A program made the translations under genes and the position numbers. From positions 62,001-126,000 of the forward strand of contig CAJUCN010000010.1 in the NCBI GenBank assembly GCA_910585005.1: a stretch of 64,000 nucleotides of DNA, given 5' to 3'. The notes below the pieces were generated by a model. It was given only the letters and a program-made list of their open reading frames with translations. It was not told the DNA's origin and made no database searches. Below, in pieces: positions 17,184-25,134 of this stretch. Source of the DNA: an uncultured Lachnospiraceae bacterium. Lineage in GTDB: Bacteria; Bacillota; Clostridia; Lachnospirales; Lachnospiraceae. The stretch's first letter is position 1. The number at the start of each line of letters is the position of its first letter.

Positions 17184-17987
17184 TTATGAGCTGGCGCTGT
17201 GATAACGCCGAAGCCCCTTTTTCCATATCACTCCTGTCAAAAAAGAAAACAGGAGCGCCACTAATATCCCATAAATTGCAAGGCCCAGATCCATCTCCCC
17301 AATAAGACTCTGTACTGGCAGTGTTGCCATAATCCCATAGGGCAGCAGCAGATAAAAAATCACTTTATACACCCCATAAAACGCTATCCCCGGCAGTTTC
17401 ATACACAGGGTTATTCCTGCGTCTTCCAGTTGTTCCATCCTGGCCGTTGAAATGATATAAAGGGAAACAGAGCGGATGATCACTTCCATTTCATAATGCA
17501 AGATCTCCATAAGCGCCACCCAAAAAAGATACGCCCCAACTGCCCTCCCGGTCACCTCTACCTGTAAATGCCCTGCCCCATAAGCGATGATGCAGATGCT
17601 CATAAGCACCAGGGGGATCGACCCCGGGCTGATATTTTCAAACGTCAGCCGAAACAGCGGGCTTACCGGCTTGGTCAGGTACAAATCCAATTCCCCGCTC
17701 TGCACCTTGCCGGGAATCCCGTTTAACCCGAAAAAACAGATAGTCATGCTAACTGCATTTATCAGGGAAAAGGTTCCGATGTAAAGGATCATCTCCCCTA
17801 TCCTCCAGCCTCCAATCTGATCCACGTTAGCGTACACTGCCCCAAATGCCACCAGTTGAATGAGGAATAAACTCCCATCCACAAAAAAGGGTCCAAAGAA
17901 ATCCAGCCTAAACACCATAAGCCCATGAAACCGAAGAAGAATCAGTTCTCTTAAAACCTTACTATTTTTCTTTAAATTTTTTATCAT
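17184..17987 (-). CDS. ABC-2 type exporter permease (COG3694-like)
   Basis: A 267-residue integral membrane protein with about six hydrophobic helices and no ATPase motif. The first 30 residues are basic, followed by FFGPFFVDGSLFLIQLVAFGAVYA and later membrane segments. It matches the second permease of the three-gene exporter family COG4586/COG4587/COG3694. It overlaps the upstream permease by four bases (ATGA). The two permeases probably form a heterodimeric channel driven by the ATPase encoded at 18771. Substrate is unknown; members are linked to efflux of toxic compounds. Confidence 0.85.
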   Translation of the reverse strand: MIKNLKKNSKVLRELILLRFHGLMVFRLDFFGPFFVDGSLFLIQLVAFGAVYANVDQIGGWRIGEMILYIGTFSLINAVSMTICFFGLNGIPGKVQSGELDLYLTKPVSPLFRLTFENISPGSIPLVLMSICIIAYGAGHLQVEVTGRAVGAYLFWVALMEILHYEMEVIIRSVSLYIISTARMEQLEDAGITLCMKLPGIAFYGVYKVIFYLLLPYGIMATLPVQSLIGEMDLGLAIYGILVALLFSFLTGVIWKKGLRRYHSASS

Positions 17988-18778
17988 ATCCCCACCCCGT
18001 CATACTTTTTGATATATTTGTTCCATGTTACCCGGATCACCGCCTGAATCCCCACACACCATGCTATCATGATCCCCAGCCCTTTTAACGCCTCCTGTCC
18101 ACAGTACCCGGTCAGCAGCATGGACGGCAGATAAGTCACATAATAAAAAGGCAGAAATTTCATCACATTGACCACCGTAGCGGGAAATAAAGCAATCGGG
18201 ATGATTGTTCCCGTCACTAACTCCATCAAATTGTTTTTGATCATTAAAAATGTACCGATCCCCTGATACTTCAAAGTCATAATCCCCAGAAGGAAACTAA
18301 GCTGAACCATAAAAAGCAATCCCAAAACTGCCATCACCACGGCAATCACAATGATCAACGGATCATGCGTAAACTGGAACCGGATACGGAAAGCAAATTT
18401 CCATACCACTGCCGCGATCAGGTCAAAAAGGAAATAAAATCCCACCACCCCGATTTCCATAAACACAAAGTATGCCTGCACACTTACCGGAATGACCAGA
18501 TATTTTGAAAAGGTTCCCTGCCTGATCCTGTCATGGATCTCCCAACTTATCCCGCTTGACATTTCAAGCTGGGATAAAAAGGAGCTGACCAGATAATAAG
18601 ACAACATCCCGTGAAAGCTAAACTGGCCAATCATAGTTTTTCCCTGGAATATGATCCCCCAAAGCAAATAGGCAAACAGTATTTTCATAATAGTAAACAG
18701 CATATTAAACACCACGTCCGCCCGCCAGGTAAACTGTTCCTTCATATGGACTTTCGATACTTCTAAATATTTATACAT
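17984..18778 (-). CDS. ABC-2 type exporter permease (COG4587-like)
   Basis: A 264-residue membrane protein with about six helices and a hydrophobic, aromatic-rich composition. The ATG at 18778 is preferred because GGTGGGG lies six bases upstream, overlapping the ATPase gene end by eight bases; a GTG at 18790 in frame is less likely. It belongs with the neighbouring permease and ATPase genes as an ABC-2 exporter. Confidence 0.85.
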   Translation of the reverse strand: MYKYLEVSKVHMKEQFTWRADVVFNMLFTIMKILFAYLLWGIIFQGKTMIGQFSFHGMLSYYLVSSFLSQLEMSSGISWEIHDRIRQGTFSKYLVIPVSVQAYFVFMEIGVVGFYFLFDLIAAVVWKFAFRIRFQFTHDPLIIVIAVVMAVLGLLFMVQLSFLLGIMTLKYQGIGTFLMIKNNLMELVTGTIIPIALFPATVVNVMKFLPFYYVTYLPSMLLTGYCGQEALKGLGIMIAWCVGIQAVIRVTWNKYIKKYDGVGI

Positions 18779-19556
18779 GTACTTCCCCACCCTTCTGATA
18801 AATCTCCTCTATCGTCTTTTCATCCTCAAACAATCTTCCTGTATCTCCATCATAAATCTTCTCCCCTTCGTTGATAACAATACTTCTTTGACAAAGCAGC
18901 CGGATATCTTCCATATAATGGGAAGTAAGCATGATCGTTGTCCCCTTTTCCTCATTGACCGTTTTTAAAAAGTTCCGGATCTGCTTAGACGCCACAATGT
19001 CCAGGCCTATCGTCGGCTCATCAAGAAATAAAACTTCCGGATTGTGCAAAAGGGCCACCATCAGCTCCATTTTCATCCGCTCTCCCAAAGAAAGGGTCCG
19101 CACCTGGACATCCATCAATTCCTTTACTCCAAACAGCTCCATAAAATAATCCTTGCTTTCCTTAAATTCCTTTTCCGGAATCTCATAAATTTCCTTAAAC
19201 AAACGAAGGGTATCATTGGGAGTCAGTTCAAAAAAGAGCTGGCTTTTCTGCCCCATCACTACCGCAAATCTCTTTTTAAATTCGTTTTTCATATCATTGG
19301 GATAATACCCCATCACGTCAACAAATCCACTTGTGGGCGCGATGATCCCGGTCAGCATTTTGACCAGCGTCGTTTTCCCCGCCCCGTTAGGCCCGATCAA
19401 ACCGATAAATTCCCCTTTTTCAATCGTAAACGTAACTTCCTTGACCGCCTTTTTCTCCTCATATTCCCGATGGAACAAGCTTGCCAGGCTCCCGGCCAGC
19501 CCTTCCTTTTTCTTGTATCTCCGATATGTTTTTGACAAATTTTCCACTTTGATCAT
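18771..19556 (-). CDS. ABC exporter ATP-binding protein (COG4586-like)
   Basis: A 261-residue ATPase. Walker A is GPNGAGKTT, the signature is LSLGERMKMEL, Walker B is VLFLDEPTIGLD and the H-loop TSHYMED. The N-terminal insertion with KKKEGLAGSLASLFHREYEEKKAV between strand 1 and Walker A is typical of the COG4586 group. The ATG at 19556 has GGAGG nine bases upstream; an upstream in-frame start at 19586 lacks one. It is the first structural gene of the exporter operon, and about 300 bases of structured leader precede it. Confidence 0.92.
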   Translation of the reverse strand: MIKVENLSKTYRRYKKKEGLAGSLASLFHREYEEKKAVKEVTFTIEKGEFIGLIGPNGAGKTTLVKMLTGIIAPTSGFVDVMGYYPNDMKNEFKKRFAVVMGQKSQLFFELTPNDTLRLFKEIYEIPEKEFKESKDYFMELFGVKELMDVQVRTLSLGERMKMELMVALLHNPEVLFLDEPTIGLDIVASKQIRNFLKTVNEEKGTTIMLTSHYMEDIRLLCQRSIVINEGEKIYDGDTGRLFEDEKTIEEIYQKGGEVHV

Positions 19557-19618
19557 TGTCCTGTTCCTCCCTTTTCTCCTTTTCATGATCCTTTGCCCTT
19601 ACACCGCCATTAAGATGC

Positions 19619-19655
19619 AAAAAGGCCCATAGCTGCACAAAGCAAAACTACGGGC
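19619..19655 (-). terminator. Second leader terminator before the ABC exporter
   Basis: Minus-strand stem GCCCGTAG / CTATGGGC (one G-U pair) with an inner TGC/GCA pairing, followed by a U-run. It sits about 60 bases before the exporter ATG. Its 5' arm GCCCGTAGT is also present earlier in the leader (about 19787-19795), so the 3' arm could pair with either copy. Confidence 0.72.
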
Positions 19656-19680
19656 TTATCTGACAGGGAAATTTCCCACA

Positions 19681-19708
19681 TAAAAAGCATGACCATACCG
19701 TCATGCTT
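19681..19708 (-). terminator. First leader terminator before the ABC exporter
   Basis: Perfect nine-base arms AAGCATGAC / GTCATGCTT around a six-base loop, then TTTTT on the minus strand. It lies about 170 bases after the leader promoter. Confidence 0.82.
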
Positions 19709-19827
19709 CTACAATTATTTATACCACAATGTTAAGCAAATGTAAGGCGAAAACGTCAGCAGCAAAGGCTGCTGGCAAATGGGCAGACTACGGGCGTACC
19801 AATCGCGCAGACCTGCCATTGCAATAT

Positions 19828-19866
19828 TTAGTTTGCAATTTTCTCCATTACATCCACACTTAACAT
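19828..19866 (-). CDS. 12-codon leader peptide upstream of the ABC exporter
   Basis: A minus-strand ORF encodes MLSVDVMEKIAN. It has an ideal ribosome binding site (AGGAGG, 19875-19880) eight bases before the ATG and lies about 35 bases downstream of a consensus promoter. Two terminators stand between it and the exporter genes. The segment ATGTTAAG at its start is complementary to CTTAACAT near 19728-19735, and other hairpins (GGCAG/CTGCC, CAGCAG/CTGCTG) lie between. The arrangement suggests ribosome-dependent attenuation rather than a functional peptide. Inference from layout only. Confidence 0.6.
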   Translation of the reverse strand: MLSVDVMEKIAN

Positions 19867-19899
19867 GCAAAAATCCTCCTAAAACTTTTAACAATCCGA

Positions 19900-19928
19900 A
19901 TTATAAACTGACAGGGTTCCTTTGTCAA
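19900..19928 (-). promoter_or_regulatory. Perfect consensus promoter for the ABC exporter leader
   Basis: TTGACA (19923-19928), 17-base spacer and TATAAT (19900-19905) on the minus strand. It lies just after the MATE stop codon and directly upstream of the leader ORF. Confidence 0.88.
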
Positions 19929-19957
19929 TCTTTTTCGTTCAATTCATTCCCCACTTC

Positions 19958-21334
19958 CTATATTTTAATTTGCGTCCACTTCCCCTTCTTAAACCGTACG
20001 GACGCAAACAGGAATCTTGAAATCTGGTCTGCCAAAACCCCAAGCCAAATCCCCACGATACCAAGCCCAAACACATAACCGCCCAAATAGGAGCCTGCCG
20101 TACGGATAAAGGTCACGCTGATGGTCGATGCAACTGCCGTATAAAGGGTATCCCCCGCCCCACGCAGGCATCCCATGTACACCACCTGGCTGATCTGGAA
20201 AGCCACCACGAAAATAATGACCCGCATAATTCCTACGCCAATCTCTATAATATGTTCTTCTGCAAAAAACATCCCCATAAGCGGCCGTGCACCAAAGAAA
20301 TACACGACAGCAAGGCATACGGAAATAATTCCGCCAAACATCCGGCAGATCCCTCCAAATTCCTTTGCCATTTTTTCATCACCTGCCCCCAGGCTACGCC
20401 CGATCAACGCTACCGCTGCCGCCTGCAGTCCATCCCCAAAGGAAAAGGAAAGGCCCATAATATTCATCCCCACCTGATGGGCTGCCATTGCTGCCGTACC
20501 CTGCTTAGCTGCCATGACCGCTGTCATCATAAATCCAATCCTCATTAAGATCTGCTCAAAGAAAACACTGTATCCTATATGAACCAAATGGCGTAGAGCC
20601 TTGGCGGCGGGCCAGATCTTATTTTTTAATATGTAGGGAATATTGATAAAGCCCTCCGGGTTTAAAATAGAAAGAATGCTCATAATACAGGCAACTACCG
20701 TTCCCAACACCGTTGCCAGCGCCGCGCCATGGATGCCAAGGGCCGGAAAACCAAAATGGCCGTTGATCAACAGATAATTAAAAATAATATTAACCGTATT
20801 GGACGTCACATTGGTACGCATGGTGATCTTGGTATTCCCGGCGCCACGCTGGGCAGAATTGATTCCCATCTGGATACAGTTAAAGATCATGCCTCCCATA
20901 ATGATCCTGAAATAGATAACCGCGCTATCATGGGTTTCCGCCGTGGATCCGCAAAGCTCTATGACCGGTCCTGCCAAAGCCACACACAAAATACTGATCA
21001 CCACTGCCGCTATCAGGATAAAAACAATGGCAGTGCTCAAGATCTGGTTTGCCTCCTCCGGCTTTTTTTCACCCTTTCTTCTTGCGATCAATGCCGAAAT
21101 GGCTACGTTCAATGCAAAAAAGAGCGATAATCCTATAAATTTAGGCTGTGTGGTTAGTCCCACCGCCGCTACCGCATATGCGCCAAGGGAACTCACCATT
21201 AAAGAGTCCACCAAGCCTGCAAAAGCTGAAAAAAAGGACTCTATGATGGAAGGCCATGCCATATTGAAGGTGATCTGAATATTCTCTCTGCTGTGTTTCG
21301 GTTGTTTCTTCTGGAGTTTTATCTGTGTTGTCAT
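19958..21334 (-). CDS. MATE family efflux transporter
   Basis: A 458-residue, twelve-helix MATE protein. The N-terminal signature AWPSIIESFFSAFAGLVDSLMVSSLGAYAVAAVG and the mirrored C-terminal half around GCLRGAGDTLYT are typical. Such proteins export cationic drugs or metabolites by ion antiport. It is separate from the partial MATE gene at the left edge. No terminator was seen between its stop and the exporter leader promoter. Confidence 0.92.
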   Translation of the reverse strand: MTTQIKLQKKQPKHSRENIQITFNMAWPSIIESFFSAFAGLVDSLMVSSLGAYAVAAVGLTTQPKFIGLSLFFALNVAISALIARRKGEKKPEEANQILSTAIVFILIAAVVISILCVALAGPVIELCGSTAETHDSAVIYFRIIMGGMIFNCIQMGINSAQRGAGNTKITMRTNVTSNTVNIIFNYLLINGHFGFPALGIHGAALATVLGTVVACIMSILSILNPEGFINIPYILKNKIWPAAKALRHLVHIGYSVFFEQILMRIGFMMTAVMAAKQGTAAMAAHQVGMNIMGLSFSFGDGLQAAAVALIGRSLGAGDEKMAKEFGGICRMFGGIISVCLAVVYFFGARPLMGMFFAEEHIIEIGVGIMRVIIFVVAFQISQVVYMGCLRGAGDTLYTAVASTISVTFIRTAGSYLGGYVFGLGIVGIWLGVLADQISRFLFASVRFKKGKWTQIKI

Positions 21335-21399
21335 AATCTATTCCTGCCTGCAGTCTTCTATCGTATTTTTACTCATTATACCCCATAAAAATTCCCACT

Positions 21400-22167
21400 T
21401 CAATTTTTCCTGAATGATCCGTCGCTATAAACAATCTTTCTTGGTTCCGGCCCATAAGGATGAGCCATGCAGACACCGCCAAACCACTGATACGCAACAT
21501 CATTTTCATTCTTTCCCGCACACACTTGCGCCACAGCTTCTCTGTGTTCTTCGCAAAACGAAACGTCCACAAAATCCTGATTGTGGCCTGTCAGTAAATA
21601 CCTTGTCTCTTCCAGCACTGGTTTCAACCCATTTAAGTTCTTCAAAAACTCATCTATCGGAAGGCTTTCCGGAAGCTGCATCCATGTCTGCTCCAAAATG
21701 CTATCCCCGGAAAACAAAATTCCATCTTTTCTGATAAACAGACAGATACTTCCCGGCGTATGTCCCGGCAGGCCAATCACCTCTACCTCCACTTTGCCTA
21801 AATCGATCCTATCCCCTGGGTAAATAGGGGCAAATTCCGGCATCCTCAGATTCCGTTTCCGGCACTCGCTGATAAACTGGGGATCTTTCATAAAACCTTC
21901 CGCAATCGGAAAATCCGCCGGATTCATATAAACCTTGTCAAAATAAATGTCCCCGTAGATATGATCCGGATGTCCGTGAGTGTTGACCACCATAAGCGGC
22001 AGATCCGTGATCTTACGAACCACCGCCTTTACATCCTCGTACCCCATCATGGTATCCACCACCAAAGCCTTCTCTTCACCAACTACTAAATAACCGCTGG
22101 ATTCCTGTTTATCGTCCAACAGATAGATATAGGGATTTAATTGTTTTATTTGAATTCTTCCGTACAT
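21400..22167 (-). CDS. Metallo-beta-lactamase superfamily hydrolase
   Basis: A 255-residue protein starting MYGRIQIKQLNPYIYLLDD. The metal-binding motif is NTHGHPDHIYGD (THxHxDH with a Pro), followed by LPGHTPGSICLF, FSGDSI and TGHNQDF ligands. This is a class B-like fold with glyoxalase II-type hydrolases as relatives; substrate is unknown. The ATG at 22167 is preceded by AAGGTGG; a longer frame from 22260 runs back into the kinase gene and is rejected. It starts 26 bases after the phosphotransferase stop, suggesting co-transcription. Confidence 0.88.
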   Translation of the reverse strand: MYGRIQIKQLNPYIYLLDDKQESSGYLVVGEEKALVVDTMMGYEDVKAVVRKITDLPLMVVNTHGHPDHIYGDIYFDKVYMNPADFPIAEGFMKDPQFISECRKRNLRMPEFAPIYPGDRIDLGKVEVEVIGLPGHTPGSICLFIRKDGILFSGDSILEQTWMQLPESLPIDEFLKNLNGLKPVLEETRYLLTGHNQDFVDVSFCEEHREAVAQVCAGKNENDVAYQWFGGVCMAHPYGPEPRKIVYSDGSFRKN

Positions 22168-22193
22168 TGTTCCCACCACCTTGTATAATGTAT

Positions 22194-23168
22194 TTAGATT
22201 GTGTTCTCTATCAGGTGTTCCAGTAGTCCAAATTGCTGCTTCAAAATGCCTGTAGACCACTGGTACATATCCATAGTATCATACTTCCTGTACTCACATT
22301 CCGATGCTCCAAGAATCATCTGATAAATATCATACCACAAAGCCCTGCGGTACTCTTTTTTGGTCAATTGTTCTTTCCCATATCCCTTCCGAAACCACAT
22401 ATTATCGCCATGAACACGGAAATTTACCTCCAGCAGCGGGTCTGCCCAAAGGCAGCGCTCCCAATCTATGATCCCTGTCACTTTGCCATCTTTTACAAAT
22501 ATATTCCCATCCCAACAATCCCAATGCACCAGACAAGGCTTCTTCACTTCCTCAAAAAACGCTTTATCCCTTTCCAGGTATCCCCAAATCTTTTCTATTG
22601 GTATCATTAAATCCACATGCCCTGAAACGGCATCCGTCACTCCAGCCTCCATAATTTTCTTAAATACATAAAACCATTCCTTGCCTTGAAGTTCCACCTG
22701 CCCTGGATACCCAAAGCACGGACAGACTATCTCATTGACCTTCCGGATGATTCGGCCTGTTTCCACATAAATGCTCTGAATCTGTTCCTCACTCAAGTTT
22801 TCTTTCACGTTGTTCAAACTCTCCCCTGGAAGCATTTCCATAAAAAAATACGGTGATTCACAGATCTGACAACTGTCATCAAAACCAAGCACTCTAGCTG
22901 CCGGAATATCAGGTATATCCTCCACCATTTTCATAGTTTCCACTTCACTTCTTATAATATTCTTTTCATATGTCATGACCCGTACATCTTTAGAAGGAGC
23001 TATCTTTAAAATTACTTTTTTTCCATCACTAAGGCATATTTTGTACGCTACATTAAAGTACCCTTCGGTCAATTCCTCAACGCTATCTATGATAGCTGGG
23101 GCAAAAAATTTTGCTGTCATCTGTTCCAATACCTGTTTATCCTGTCTGTTCTTTGTTAAGCTTTCCAT
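22194..23168 (-). CDS. Aminoglycoside phosphotransferase/choline kinase-fold protein
   Basis: A 324-residue small-molecule kinase. The ATP-binding lobe has VILKIAPS, the catalytic loop is HWDCWDGN with Asp217 and Asn222 (HxDxxxxN with Trp in place of the usual Gly), and the metal-binding Asp235 lies in GIIDWER. Such APH-family enzymes phosphorylate hydroxyls of antibiotics, choline, sugars or other metabolites. Nothing in context fixes the substrate, so resistance should not be assumed. It precedes a metallo-beta-lactamase-fold gene in an apparent two-gene operon. Confidence 0.88.
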   Translation of the reverse strand: MESLTKNRQDKQVLEQMTAKFFAPAIIDSVEELTEGYFNVAYKICLSDGKKVILKIAPSKDVRVMTYEKNIIRSEVETMKMVEDIPDIPAARVLGFDDSCQICESPYFFMEMLPGESLNNVKENLSEEQIQSIYVETGRIIRKVNEIVCPCFGYPGQVELQGKEWFYVFKKIMEAGVTDAVSGHVDLMIPIEKIWGYLERDKAFFEEVKKPCLVHWDCWDGNIFVKDGKVTGIIDWERCLWADPLLEVNFRVHGDNMWFRKGYGKEQLTKKEYRRALWYDIYQMILGASECEYRKYDTMDMYQWSTGILKQQFGLLEHLIENTI

Positions 23169-23312
23169 GATGGCCTCTTCCTCTCCCCCCCTATATCTTC
23201 ACTTCAACTATCGGATCAGCGTCTTCCATACCGATGTGACTTTTTAAGAACATTATATCCCCATTCGGTGACTCCATCAAGGATAAGGTAAACTTTCTAT
23301 CCTGAAAATTCC

Positions 23313-23341
23313 TTGCACTCTTACGGATTGCTTGCTATGAT
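23313..23341 (+). promoter_or_regulatory. Probable sigma-A promoter for the serine hydrolase gene
   Basis: TTGCAC (23313-23318) and TATGAT (23336-23341) with a 17-base spacer, about 30 bases before the gene start. Confidence 0.65.
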
Positions 23342-23370
23342 ATAGTTGATCTTACAGACAGGAGGCCCAT

Positions 23371-24234
23371 ATGAATTTAACAACATTTACACAAAAAGCT
23401 GCGAATTTTCATGTCCTTGGCATAAAAGTAACTCAAAATGGGAAATTAACTGCCCAATGGGAAAGCGATTATGAATGCAGGAGAAATATATACTCCGCCA
23501 CAAAGAGCTTTACTTCTTGTGCGGTAGGGTTTGCCATTCAGGAAGGGCTTCTTGCCCTGGATGAAAAACTCACAGATGCCTTCCCAAATGATCTCCCTGG
23601 CAATCTCAATGAAAATCTTAAAAAAGCAACCGTCAGGGATCTGCTGACTATGTGCCTTGGGCAGGAGCGCCCTGCCCTCATGGGTGAGCAACGGCCTGTT
23701 TATGAGGAGGACGACTGGGTGAAAATGAGCCTTGCCATCCCCTTTTGCTATGAGCCGGGAACCCACTTCGTATATAATAATGTAGGACCTTACCTGGCGG
23801 GCGTTCTGGTTCAAAGAAGGTCTGGATGCGATCTGGTTTCTTATCTCACCCCCAGGTTATTTTCCCACCTGGGCATAAAACGACCTACATGGGAAACCGA
23901 CCCGCTTGGCAATACTTTTGGAGCCGGCGGCCTGTTCCTCACCTTGACAGAACTTCACAAGTTTGGTCTGTTTTACTTAAATAAAGGAAATTGGAACGGA
24001 AAACAACTGCTCAACGAGAAATGGATGGAAGAAAGCACAAGGCAACAAGTGGATGCGCCCTACGGCTATCTGTTCTGGCGCGGAGAATACAATTCTTACC
24101 GGGCTGATGGCAAATACTCACAGCTTTCTATCATCCTTCCTGATCAAAATGCAGTGGTATCTGTTGTCTCGGAATGCCGCAGGAGCGAAGAGCTTTTGAG
24201 AGTCCTTTACGATGATGTGATCGCACAGTTATAA
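23371..24234 (+). CDS. Beta-lactamase-fold serine hydrolase (class C-like)
   Basis: A 287-residue protein of the serine beta-lactamase/D-peptidase fold. The nucleophile motif is S42-A-T-K45 and the second motif Y135-N-N137. No signal peptide is visible, so it is probably cytoplasmic and not a periplasmic-type beta-lactamase; relatives include esterases and peptidases. AGGAGG lies five bases before the ATG. The 3' end overlaps the convergent phosphopantetheinyl transferase gene by six bases. Confidence 0.85.
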   Translation: MNLTTFTQKAANFHVLGIKVTQNGKLTAQWESDYECRRNIYSATKSFTSCAVGFAIQEGLLALDEKLTDAFPNDLPGNLNENLKKATVRDLLTMCLGQERPALMGEQRPVYEEDDWVKMSLAIPFCYEPGTHFVYNNVGPYLAGVLVQRRSGCDLVSYLTPRLFSHLGIKRPTWETDPLGNTFGAGGLFLTLTELHKFGLFYLNKGNWNGKQLLNEKWMEESTRQQVDAPYGYLFWRGEYNSYRADGKYSQLSIILPDQNAVVSVVSECRRSEELLRVLYDDVIAQL

Positions 24235-24933
24235 CTGATCCCGGATCCCCCTCTGCACGGAGGGGGATCTTTGAAAAATATCCGTCAAGTTCCATACCGC
24301 CTGTAATTTCTTGTGACCTGTGCACACACACAGGCTATATCCTTCCATCTTTCTGTCCTCCTGAAAATATGCCACAGTCCTCCCTTGTTCAACGACCGTC
24401 TTCCCGCTAAAATCAATCGCAAAAGTATCCAGCCCCTGCCCCATTCCCCGGCCGGTAAATTTAATATAGCTTTCCCGGATGCTCCAGATTCGGAAGAACC
24501 TTTCCCTTCGTTCCGCCTCACTGCAATCCTCCAGCATCTGATTGTCCGCCTTTGTAAAAAAACGTTTTGCAATTCCTTCCATCTGACCCTGATGCTGCTG
24601 GATATCTACCCCCACTTCCTCTTCCGCTATGGCGCAGCAAACATATTCCCCGGAATGAGACAGGTTAAAATATACGCCCGGATATTCCGTCAAATAAGGC
24701 TTTCCCCACTTCCCACAAGCCGTTTGAAAAGGAGGCGTTTCCTCTACGGGAAGCTGCAAATAATCACACAGCCCTGCATGAAGCAGCAGCCCTGCCGCCA
24801 AAGACTGCGCTCTCGCCTTTTCCTTCTTTCTCTTCCTTACCACATCCAGGCGCTTTTGTTCCAACCACCCTGTCGGCACAGAAAAAAGATCTTTCTTAAA
24901 CAGGGGATCTATCTTTGCATAATAAAGTTTCAT
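24229..24933 (-). CDS. Sfp-type 4'-phosphopantetheinyl transferase
   Basis: A 234-residue two-lobed Sfp-type enzyme that attaches the phosphopantetheine arm of CoA to carrier proteins. The signatures are visible: NLSHSGEYVCCAI, VGVDIQQ with Mg-binding Asp110, and FFRIWSIRESYIKFTGRG with Glu154 and Lys158. The ATG at 24933 follows a GTG in frame and either could start it. No NRPS, PKS or carrier protein gene is in the window. The same replicon's FASII operon needs an activated ACP, so it could serve either primary or secondary metabolism. Confidence 0.92.
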   Translation of the reverse strand: MKLYYAKIDPLFKKDLFSVPTGWLEQKRLDVVRKRKKEKARAQSLAAGLLLHAGLCDYLQLPVEETPPFQTACGKWGKPYLTEYPGVYFNLSHSGEYVCCAIAEEEVGVDIQQHQGQMEGIAKRFFTKADNQMLEDCSEAERRERFFRIWSIRESYIKFTGRGMGQGLDTFAIDFSGKTVVEQGRTVAYFQEDRKMEGYSLCVCTGHKKLQAVWNLTDIFQRSPSVQRGIRDQL

Positions 24934-24968
24934 CACTTTTTTGTCCCATTTCCGCTAAATTTCTCTTC

Positions 24969-24997
24969 ATTATACAACGATCCTATTCCAATTTGAA
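24969..24997 (-). promoter_or_regulatory. Probable promoter for the phosphopantetheinyl transferase gene
   Basis: TTCAAA (24992-24997), 17-base spacer and TATAAT (24969-24974) on the minus strand. Confidence 0.6.
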
Positions 24998-25031
24998 TAG
25001 CCTGTTTTCAAAAATCGGTATAGAAAGACCG

Positions 25032-25061
25032 TTGACAAATAATGGATAAGAACCCTATAAT
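25032..25061 (+). promoter_or_regulatory. Promoter for the chemoreceptor gene
   Basis: TTGACA (25032-25037) and TATAAT (25056-25061), 18-base spacer, about 75 bases before the chemoreceptor ATG. Confidence 0.75.
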
Positions 25062-25134
25062 ATTATCAAAAATAAATGGCTGAACATATCACTTTAGAAT
25101 GGCATTTCAGCTATGTATACGGGGGTACGATAAA

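Noticed and set aside
22194..23168. Aminoglycoside resistance gene
   Set aside because: The APH fold covers many metabolite kinases; the catalytic loop HWDCWDGN is not diagnostic of a resistance enzyme.
23371..24234. Antibiotic-resistance beta-lactamase
   Set aside because: The fold motifs are present, but there is no signal peptide and the family includes many esterases and peptidases.
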